Assembly (NCBI RefSeq): GCF_014356525.2
Contig: NC_052505.1
Location: 5,525,836-5,589,835, forward strand
DNA from: Nilaparvata lugens
Taxonomy: Eukaryota > Arthropoda > Insecta > Hemiptera > Delphacidae
Direction: 5' to 3'
Length of the DNA stretch: 64,000 nt
A model generated the notes under the pieces. It did not search any database and had not been told where the DNA came from. It saw only the letters and a list, made by a program, of their open reading frames with translations. Positions 22,601-34,600 of the stretch are shown here, piece after piece; positions within the stretch are counted from its first letter, which is position 1; each line of letters begins with the position of its first letter. Made by a program: the position numbers and the translations under genes.

Positions 22601-25600
22601 GTCAAAAGCGACATGTTTTCTTTATATATCTGTATAATATTGAATGAAAAAGACTAAGAAATTGTCAAAAACCAAAGATGGTTTTTGACAAAACAGTCAT
22701 GGTTTTTTCTGTGGTATTTGACAATTTCTTAAGTCTTTTTCATTCAATATGAATAACTACCACAATATCAACTTCTCAACTACACAAACAGTATCTATAT
22801 AATTATGCGTATGGTATGAGCAGCAAAATACAAGGATACACTATCTATACATAATACATCCAACAAGAATAGAATAGAAAAAAAAACAGTAAGCTAAAAT
22901 ACATACTTTGTACTACGTTTGGCAAACAATATTATCAAGCCAGAGTATGGCATGGTCACGAGCTGAATTTAATTGTTGCAGCCCTACATCGAGTCGTTAG
23001 TGGTTATATTTTCTTTTATCATACACAACATACAATGTCCAGAATTTAAAATCGCACAATTAGCTCAACAACGCCTTTGAGTTGGAAATAATTAACAGCT
23101 ACTGCACTAAATGAAGACTTGACTAAAAATATCCAATTATATCGAAGGGGTAAATTAGAAAACCGGTAGGCCCCAATTTTTATGAAATTATTCAAATGAT
23201 ATCGTATTCATACCTATTGAAAGCGATAACAAAAATGCAAGAGTTCAAAATATATAATCGAAACCGGTAAATATTTACAAATTCAACAAAAATATTTTTT
23301 CAATTTTTCAAAAATTCAAAGCCTTAAAAGATTCTCTCACCTTTAGAATGAGTGAAAATAAATATTGAAACCGGTCCAATTATCCAAGGGGTAAATTAGA
23401 ATTACTTTAATTAAAACCGGTAATCATTTTCAAATTATTCAAACGACAAGGTATTATTCATACCTATTAAAAGCGATAACAAAAATGCGAGAGTTCAAAA
23501 TATATCATTGAAAACGGTAAACATTTACAAATTCAACAAAATCTTCGTCAATTCTCCAAAGATTGAAAGCCTTCAAAGATTCTCTCACCTTTAGAATGAG
23601 TGAAAATAAATATTAAAACCGGTAATTATTTCTAATTCAACTAAAATCTTTGTAGATTGGAAGCCTTCAAAGATCCTCTCACCTTCAGAATTTGTGGAAA
23701 TGATTGAAACTAGTGATTATTTTCAAATTCATCAAAAATCTTCATCGATAAAGAGCCTTTCATGATACAGTTAGTAATATAGTAATTGAAACCGTTAATT
23801 GATTTCAAATTCAACAAAAATCTTTCGTCGATTGAGAGCCTGATCACCTTTAGAATGTGTGACAATCCATGGTTGAATGGACCTTCACCCTGGGATAATT
23901 TCTTATGCTATGTAATCTTTTCTTTATGCTTCAAAGATTGTCTCACCTTTAGAATGTGGGACAATCCATCAAGGATAAAAGTGGTTAAAATACCTACAGC
24001 TTGGGATATCTATTAATGCTATATTTTCTCTATGCTTCAAAGATTGTCTCACCTTTAGAATGTGATTCAATCCATCGAGGATAACAGTGGTGGTCTTCCA
24101 CTCCTTCGAGTCGAGCAAGTTGCACATGGGCTCGAGTGCCCCACTCTGCAGTACGCTGGCTATTTGCTCGAAAGTGCCACCTGACATCAGGTTAGTCACT
24201 GCCCAAGCTGCTTCCTTCTGCGACTTGAAATCGCCCTGTAATTCAAACATAATTGAACATGATAAAATCGTAGAAATCGGCATCAATTATGACCTAAATT
24301 AACGCTCATATAGAAGCAGGCAAAAATCAACTGTACAAATACTGTATTGTACATGAAATTAAGGGTACAAACACACTGAAAGCGGAGCGGGGCGTGACAT
24401 GGTCAGAGCGGTCATGATACACACAAGAAGCGTCTGAGCGTCAAGCGTCAAGGGCCTACAAAATGGCGTTGTCTAAATTTGCACGGACATTACTTTGTGA
24501 AAATAACATTGGGTTCACTTCGTGAACCTAATATTATCCAAATTTCCCCACAAAATTTACTAGATTGTGAGAGAATTGATGAGTTTTAAGGCTGTGCAAA
24601 GGATAAAAATAAACTTTCTAATCATTAAATTTTTCAAGTTTTTTGATTTGTATATCATCAAGCTATCGAAATGAAAAAGTTTTCTCAGGAGAACATTTTT
24701 TTCCGATCATTACTTTTTGAGATACGAGCGCCTGGAGTTTGACTTTTTGGGACAGAACATTAATTTCAAATTCGGTACGATATAAAATCTATGAGATTTA
24801 GAGGATGGATTTCTTCATTGTATTGATCTAGTAAAACAAAAAGTTTCTGAAAATATCAATTTTTGAAAAAGTTATTCAATTTACCAAAAATAACCAGAAA
24901 TAACTCAACTAAAAGTTAAGTTGAATAACTATCTTAAAAATTGATATTTTCAGAAAATTTTTGGTTTACTAGATCAACATTACCATGAAGAATCAATCTA
25001 TCCTCTAAATCTCATGGATTTATCTCCGAATTTGAAATGCTCTGTCCCAAAAATTTTAACACACTTAGGGAATTCCTTATTGTATTGTGTCCGTACAGGT
25101 TAGCAGACTTCCTTGTTGAGTAGTGTTTGATTGATGTATGTTATGTGGGATCTGTAGTGTTGAAATAGGAGGGATGGTAGATATTAGATTGAACTTTGAC
25201 GTGTCATATACTGCGGGATCGTTGCTCCCTTAATGCAGTTCAATAATTGTGACGAATAAGAAAAGTAAAGTAAGTAAAGTAAAGTAACTTTAGGCGCTCA
25301 TATCTCAAAAAGTAATGATCAGAAAAAAAATTATTTCCTGAGAAAACATTTCATTTTGATAGCTTGATGATATACTAATCGAAAAACTAAATAAATAATA
25401 TAAACACTTGCTAAGTGTCCAACGAGCCGTGTCTTAGATTACAGATCCAACTGTTTCGGACTATGTGTAACCTTATCCAAATTAGGGAGAGGAATAGCTA
25501 TAGAGACATACCTATGATTTTGATGATGTACTTATTGTATCAATCAATAAAGAACTAAGTGGATGACACAAAACGCCAACTTACAGCTCTGAGCACTTGT

Positions 25601-28560
25601 ATGAGGGGTGGCAGCACTCCGGCCTCGATGACTTGGTTGATCTGGTCGGTGCAGCCGGCTGTCACATTGGACACCGTCCAGGCGGCCTCCTTCACGATGT
25701 TCGGCCGATGGTGCACTAGCAGATTGCACAGCTGGTACAGGGCGCCCGCGTTGATGATCGAGTCAGTCTGCAAACAAAGTGCCACTCCATTTGTGTACAG
25801 TACAATACAGAACATATCTTCACATGACTAAATGTTCTTCAGCAAACAGTACTCTATTCAATGATTTATTAATGATTTTTCTAGTGTATGATTGCAAATA
25901 TTGATTTTGTGATTGAATAATACTTGATTTGATATCACAAGAATCAGTCTGCAAACGAGATAGCTCTCTATTTATGCACAGTACAATACAGGACATATCT
26001 TCACATGACAAAATGTTGTACTGCAAACAGTACTGTTCTCAATGATTTTTCTAGTGTATGATTGCAAATACTGATTTTGTGATTGAATAATACTTGATTT
26101 GATATCACAAGAATCAGTCTGCAAACGAGATAGCTCTCTATTTATGCACAGTACAATACAGAACATATCTTCACATGACTAAATGTTCTTCAGCAAACAG
26201 TACTGTTCTCAATGATTTATTAATGATTTTTCCAGTGTATGATTGCAAATATTGATTTTAAGATTGAATAATACTTGATTTGATATCACAAGAATCAGTC
26301 TGCAAACGAGATAGCTCTCTATTTATGCACAGTACAATACAGGACATATCTTCACATGACAAAATGTTCTTCAGCAAACAGTACTCTATTCAATGATTTA
26401 TTAATGATTTTTCTAGTGTATGATTGCAAATATTGATTTTGTGATTGAATAATACTTATTGTATCAATCAATAAAGAACTAAGTGGATGACACAAAACGC
26501 CAACTTACAGCTCTGAGCACTTGTATGAGGGGTGGCAGCACTCCAGCCTCGATGACTTGGTTGATCTGGTCGGTGCAGCCGGCTGTCACATTGGACACTG
26601 TCCAGGCGGCCTCCTTCACGATGTTCGGCCGATGGTGCACTAGCAGATTGCACAGCTGGTACAGGGCGCCCGCGTTGATGATCGAGTCAGTCTGCAAACA
26701 AAGTGCCACTCCATTTATGTACAGTACAATACAGAACATATCTTCACATGACAAAATGTTCTTCAGCAAACAGTACTGTTCTCAATGATTTATTAATGAT
26801 TTTTCTAGTGTATGATTGCAAATATTGATTTTGTGATTAAATAATACTTGATTTGATATCACAAGAATCAGTCTGCAAACGAGATAGCTCTCTATTTATG
26901 CACAGTACAATACAGGACATATCTTCACATGACAAAATGTTCTTCAGCAAACAGTATTGTTCTCAATGATTTATTAATGCTTTTTCTAGTGTATGATTGT
27001 AAATATTGATTTTAAGATTGAATAATACTTGATTTGATATCACAAGAATCAGTCTGCAAACGAGATAGCTCTCTATTTATGTACAGTACAATACAGAACA
27101 TATCTTCACATGACTAAATGTTCTTCAGCAAACAGTACTGTTCTCAATGATTTATTAATGATTTTTCCAGTGTATGATTGCAAATATTGATTTTGTGATT
27201 GAATAATACTTGATTTGATATCACAAAAATCAGTCTGCAAACGAGATAGCTCTCTATTTATGCACAGTACAATACAGAACATATCTTCACATGACAAAAT
27301 GTTCTTCAGCAAACAGTACTGTTCTCAATGATTTATTAATGATTTTTCTAGTGTATGATTGTAAATATTGATTTTAAGATTGAATAATACTTTATTTGAT
27401 ATCACAAGAATCAGTCTGCAAACGAGATAGCTCTCTATTTATGCACAGTACAATACAGAACATATCTTCACATGACAAAATGTTCTTCAGCAAACAGTAC
27501 TGTATTCAATGATTTATTAAGCCTGGTTTTCATTAGTGGAGTTAGTGGTAGAGTTCCTTGAGAAGTATCAAGTATCTTGTGAACTCTCCCAATGAAAACG
27601 TTCATATTAAATAAATAAAAAGACTGAGAAATTGTCAAAAAAACACAGATTTATTGATAGTTAGAAAGACCGGTTTCGGTTGCTATACCATTGTCAATCT
27701 CTGATAGTCTCTGGAGTTTATCAGAGATTGACAATGGTGTAACAGCCGAAACCGGTTTTTTAACTATCAATAATAAGTCTGTGTTTTTTGACAATTTCTC
27801 AGTCTTTTTATTAAATATGAATAATTACAACAATATCAACTTCTCAGCTGCACAAAAGTGAAAACGTTCATGGTAGAGTAGTAATTTTTAGTAGAGTAGA
27901 GTGGAATAGCACCGTCGTACCACTTGCCTTCCCCCACCACCGCTTCTTACTCTACTCTTCCACTTCTATGCTAATGTAAACAGTCTCGATCTAGTAGAGT
28001 AGATTTCCTTATTGACACTTTAATGTTAGTTTTGTTCACTAGACAACACACTTTACCTACTATTCTTAATTGTAGTGAAAACAGTTACTCGACCAAGTAA
28101 GTAGAGAAGAGTTAGCTCTGTAGAGTTAGTATGCCAGTTACTCGACCAAGTAAGTAGAGAAGAGTTAGCTCTGTAGAGTTAGTATGCCAGTTACTCGACC
28201 ACTAACTTCACTAGTGAAAACCAGGCTTTAACGATTTTTCTCGTGTATTATTGTAAATATTAATTTTGTGATGGAACAGTACTTGATTTGATGATACGGT
28301 CGCAACCAGCTGACCGTTGCCGTTACCGCACCAGTACTCTGTATGTTAGGTATTGATCATGTAGGCTACTTGAAAATCAGTGAGTGAACAAAATAGCTCT
28401 CTATTCAGTACATTATCGAAACCTGACGGTAACAACAACGGTCAGCTGATTGCGACCGAGTATCGAACAGCTGATTGCGTGCCGGCAAGATTCAACTTGC
28501 AAGTAAATGAATGAAGAAGAATGAATGAATGAACTGAAGATTAGAATTAAATAATCTTCT

Positions 28561-28637
<77 letters not shown>

Positions 28638-31600
28638 CGAAATGGCACTCACTGACTGACTGACTGACTCACTCACTCACTCGCAGAACTAAAAATCTAC
28701 GGACCAAAAACGTTCAAATTTGGTAGGTATGTTCAGTGGCCCTTTAGATGCGCACTAAGAAATCTTTGGCAATATTTTAACTCTAAGGGTGGTTTTAAGG
28801 GTTTAAAGTTCGTCTTTTAGCATGTATATTCTTCTTCTCCCAACCTCTTAATTATAATTGAAATTTCCATATCATAGGTTACTATAGAACTATAATCTAG
28901 ATAGAGTACCTTTTCGAAACAGTTGTTAACTGGCAACTAAATTAATAATTTTGTCAGGTTGGCATTAAGTTGAGTTGACTTTGTTAGGTTGGCACCAAGT
29001 TGAAGATTTAAATGCATTTATCGCGGAAAAATTGATTGGGCACTGCTACTTCAATCCTGGGAATATTATATTACTAGCCGTCAGGCTCGCCATATCCGTT
29101 TAGCCAGACGTTTACCCCGACTGGATCGTTCTATCATATGATAAAAATGCTCAAATGAAAAATGCAGGCGAGCGAAGCGAGCCTGCTGATCTCATTCTTG
29201 GACGATCCAGTCGGGGGTCCAGGGGGCGGAGCCCCCTGGCTAGACGGATATGGCGAGCGAAGCGAGCCTGACGGCTAGTTAAATAATAAATTATAAAAAC
29301 TATCCTGTGTCGTGATATCATGTTCTTTTCAAATTATTACCAGATCCCCTGAACAGGAGGATACTGGATGCTATTGAATCAATTTATCTATCGATCTATA
29401 CTGAGGCCCACGTTATAATGAAAGTACATATTTGATTATCATTGGTGTTGCTATCTTCTTGTCTATCATTCGACAAAGCAGCTAACGCTATCCTTTTCCT
29501 GTTCCGCAAAGTTGCCACACAGTTTTTAATGCTCACCTGAGAGTCATTGCCGGTAGCAATGTTTCCAACAGTCCTGAGCGCTGGAGTCAACACCTCCACT
29601 TTGGGACTGGCCAGCAGTGAGACGAGCTGAGGGACCATACCAGTGTCCACGACCGCCTGGATTCTCTCGTTCGGTCCATCGGTCAGGTAAGACAGTGCCC
29701 AGCACGAATCAGCTGGAACACAATGCATTCAATTAAAGCAATCACTAGTACCCTCGTTAAATTCGTCTATTTTCGTGCGGTTCACCTTGTGTTGTATGGA
29801 GCAGAGACATAGGTTCTGACAAAAAAGGATGAAGCTCTATTAAATATTTGGGAGCGAAAGGATTTGAGAATGATATTTGGCCCAGTATGTTAAGGCTGTG
29901 CAAAGGCTAAAAATAAACTTTCTACTTTCATAAGTTTTCGATTTGTATATCATCAAGCTATCAAAATGAAAACGTTTTCTCAGGAGAACATTTTTCCGAT
30001 CATTACTTTTTGAGATATGAACGCCTAAAGTTCAAATTTTTGGGACAAAACATTTAAAATTCGGTAAGAGATAAATCCATGAGATTAGTGGATAAATTCA
30101 TGGTATTGATAATTGAATAAAACAAAAAATTGTCAATCTCTGATAAAGTTATTCAATTTATCAAAAATAACTTTTTTTGATCATTTTTAGTAAATTGATT
30201 AGCTTTCTCAAAAATTAATATTTTCAAAACATGTTTGTTTTATGAAATCAACAATACCATGAAGAATTTATCCTCTGAATCTCATGGATTTATCTCTTAC
30301 CGAATTTGAATTGTTCTGTCCCAAAAATTTGAACTTTAGGAGCTCATATCTCAAAAAGTAATGATCGGAAAAAATGTTTCCTGATAAAACTTTTTCATTT
30401 TAATAGCTTGATGATATAAAAATTGAAAAATATCACCAGTAGAAAGTTTATTTTTAGCCTTTGCACAGCCTTAATGGTGAATGGCGAATACGATCGAATC
30501 AAGAGCGGAGTGATCTGTATGAGAAATGTCAAATTGTTGACGAGATAAAACTGAGGCGTTTGAGTTGGCTGGGACACGTTGAGAGGATGAGTGACTTAAG
30601 AGTTGCAAAAAAGGTCTTCAGGAACAGCCCAGGAGGGAGAAGGCTTGGAGGACGTCCGAGAAAGCGTTGGCTGGAGGATGTGAGGACGACATTAGGAAGC
30701 TGGGTGTCAGGGGATGGAGACGTAAGGCTGCCGATAGAGACGAATGGAGAGGCTTTTTGAAGGAGGTCAAAGCTCTGAATGAGCTGTAGCGCCGAGGAGT
30801 AAGTAAGTACTTTCGGACACTTGTCATCCTCAAAATCATTTTGACAATAGTCTAGTTTTATATCAAGGGTAGGCCTACTATTGATTTCTATGATTAAACC
30901 TTCAAGTGGCCCTATTAAAATACTTCATAAGCGTTTTATAATAGAATCTAGATCGTCAATTGGTGTCGAGTTATAGACCCAGAAAAAATTTATCAACATT
31001 TTATAATAGAATCTAGATCGTCAATTGGTGTCGAGTTATAGACACAGGAACAATTTATCAACATTTTATAATAGAATCTAGATCGTCAATTGGTGTCGAG
31101 TTATAAACCCAGAAACATGACCGCCTCATTTGAGTCTGCCGCCAAGTGCTAGTCACGTTATTTGTTTTCACAAGCAAAAGGCAATAGTTCAGCATAAATC
31201 CTACGAATAATTATTCAAGTTTAAACAGGAATGTTATGATGAGAGTGAATTGTGTCGGAAAATTAAAGACCTCAGTTGAAAGGGCTACCGGAATCGTTTG
31301 TGATCCATGATAACTCGACATCACAGTGGTGAAGAAACCAAACGGCTTCTTAAACGAATCAAATGGGATAATTTCGATCACCCGCCATACAAGCCTGACT
31401 TGCTCACTAGTAACTTATACGTTTCCCCCAAACTCAAGAGGTTACTTTGAGGACAGAGCTTCAAAACTAACGAGAAGCTCCAAAACAACGTCATAGCCCA
31501 CTTAAACTAATTTAGCGGCAACATTTTATGAAGAGGGGTTTGGTAGGCTGGACCACAGGTATGACGAATGCCTCAACCTTCAGGGCAACTATGTTGAAGG

Positions 31601-34600
31601 ATAATAATAAGTTAAAGTAACTTTTAATGAAAACTATTCTTCTATAATAATTCGTCTATTATTTATGGCCAATCGAAGGTTGAAAAAGATGACCCTCATA
31701 CAAGAACATCTGAACAAGAGTGATGTATTAATATTTTTGTCATAGTCATTCAATCTCAGCTGTTTTCCATGCATGAAATCAAGCCGGTAAACAGCTGTTT
31801 GCAGAACAAATAAAAATATGATTCTCATTACAGCCTATTCTACTGTAATGAAACCATCATATGTTTTCTTTAAAGTCGAGTATGTTTTCTAGTTCCGTAA
31901 TAGGAACAGCAAAACTGCTACAAAAAAACACCTTCAGCGCTCCAGGTGGAAGTTTTGTCGACTTCCACAAAATTCCTGATTCGGAATTTGTAAACTAGGT
32001 TATGTTTGTAGAATTCATGTAGTAAGTTCAGCACAAGCAGATAATGTTTTCTATTTCTCAATTATTCTTCTTTAGATTATTATGACAACAAAAAGTGTAC
32101 GTTACTTGGTCGTGAATGTCTTTTGCAGTGCTCGAATGAAATTCTAGTCGAGGCTAACGCCTCGACTAGAAAACATCATTGCGCCTGCAAAAGTCCCCTC
32201 CCGGCCTTGTGAGGTAAGATACTATCAACCCAAATACTGTTGTAAACACCAGTATTACTTACCAAGAACAGAATCATCGTCACAGTTCAGCAGTTTGGAT
32301 AGCAGAGGAAGACAAACTTTGATGTATTCGAAGCCAGGAAGCGGAGATTTGTGACGGCACAGATTTGAGATCGTCCAGACGATATTACGCAGGAATGATG
32401 CCTGAAAAAATGCATTAAACATGATTTGGGACGAGAAAATAACAAGAATAACATTTATTCTAGAAATAACATTTTACTTCATTTCTAATAACATTTTATT
32501 CTACAAGATAACAAGGACGTTATAATCCATTTTTTGCACTATTATTTCTATTATTTATCTTCAACTAATACAACACACTTTGTTGAATTTCAAAGATTTG
32601 ATATGTTTATACATTGATAGATACAATATCATTCTCAACTATGAATGATTGGGGAGGGAACAACAGACTTAAAGCCCAAAACTGTTCCTTTCCCAAATTT
32701 AGATAGAAATTGTCCAAAAATAGGTTATGTTTACACTTTATGATTTTTGTCATGATGTAGATTAAGATATGGTGAGAAATGATAATTAGAAGAATAGAAT
32801 ATAACATTTATAGAACTAGAATTAACTTGACAGATGTTCTGAATGCATTATTTGTTTCAAGTGTCTTGTAAAGAACGGGTATGAAGCTAAAACCTCATTC
32901 ATCTCTAAGGAGTTGGAGGATGAATATTGCTATTAATGACCTGGTGCTAGTGGTCATTCAACAAAGCGGATAGCGCCATCTTTCTCGCATTGCTCTGTTA
33001 CCAGATCGTCTTTCAAGAACGTAGAATTGATAAATTAACTAACAAAATAATCCATCTTAGTTATGAATTATTGAAAAATATAATTTCTTGCTCAATAAGA
33101 TACTAGTAGTTCTGTGAACAGTAGACCTCACGCAGTATTCTCATCCACAAGTACCTGATTGAAACAATAGACCTTATGGAAATACAGCTATAGACTGCCT
33201 TCTCCACACAACAGTTGTTTACTGTGTAGTTGATTACTGTGTAATCACTTGTCAGCTGATTTATGATGAATAATTCTAGTCTGATTTTTACTCCAATATT
33301 GGCGTATGAAGGAGGCTTCTTTTTCCTTTTATATTATCCTTGAAATGGAAAATTTCCAAAAACCTTGTAGGCCTATATACGTCGACGCGCAATTAAAAAA
33401 AGGATCATACCTGTCAAATTTCATGAAAATCTATTACCGCGCTTCGCCGTAAATGCGCAACATATAAACATTAAGAGAAATGCTAAACCGTCGACTTGAA
33501 TCTTAGACCCTCACTTCGCTCGGTCAATAATTGATTATTTTAAACTAGAATGAACAGTTAATATTACATCAATAAATCTGTATCAGCTACCGTCTATAGA
33601 AGGCATTGACAAGACATAGGATCGGCGACGGTGTTCTTCTATCTTCCTCCACTGCCATTATAACGTGGACCTCACTATATTATCAGCACTCATGTCATTC
33701 TCAAGTCAAGTGAGTAGTATATATATATGTAAAAACGTTTAAGAAAGGTATGTTACTACAGTGATGTCCACGTTATAATGGCACTGTAGGAAGATAGGAG
33801 AAATGGGTTGCCAGGTCTCAGCCTTGCCACCCAAACAGCTGATACTGGTATATCTGATCAATTTAACTGTTCATTGTTGTTGAAGATAGTTGACCGAGCG
33901 AAGTGAGGTCTAAGAATCAAGTCGACGGTTTGGCATTTCTCTTAATATTTATATGTTGCGCATTTACGGCGAAACGCGGTAATAGATTTTCATGAAATTT
34001 GACAGGTATGTTCCTTTTTTAATTGCGCGTCGACGTATATAAAAGGTTTTGGAAATTTTGCATTTCTAGGATAATATAAAAGGAAAAAGGAGCCTCCTTC
34101 ATACGCCAATATTAGAGTAAAAATCAGACTACGGTATAGAGTTATTCATCATAAATCAGCTGACAAGTGATTACACAGATGTGTGGAGAAGCCAATCTAT
34201 TGCTGTATTTCCATAAGGTCTATAGTTTCAATCAGGTACTTGTGGATGAGAATACTGCGTGAGGTCTACTGTTCACAGAACTACTAATTAATCATATTTT
34301 ATTTGTCAAGAAAATATATTTTTTAAAGATGTAATAATAAATTTTCATGATTGAGATTAAATATTTTGTTAATTAGTTGAATTTCTACATTGTTGATAAA
34401 CGATGTGGCAACATCGCAAAGCATGAAAGAGTTGTTGAATGATAGACAAGGATAACAACACCATAGCAAATCACACACTGCCATTATAACGTGGACCTCA
34501 CTATAGTTATTTCTATAATAATATTAATGTATTAGTAAATCTTACAGGTAGATCAGGAGTAACCAGCTCAACAAGCCCGGCCATGAGATTATGCTGCAAC

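Noticed and set aside
25559..26788. Plus-strand frames opposite the two exon-7 copies
   Set aside because: Antisense shadows; the exon is explained on the minus strand with splice sites and phase.
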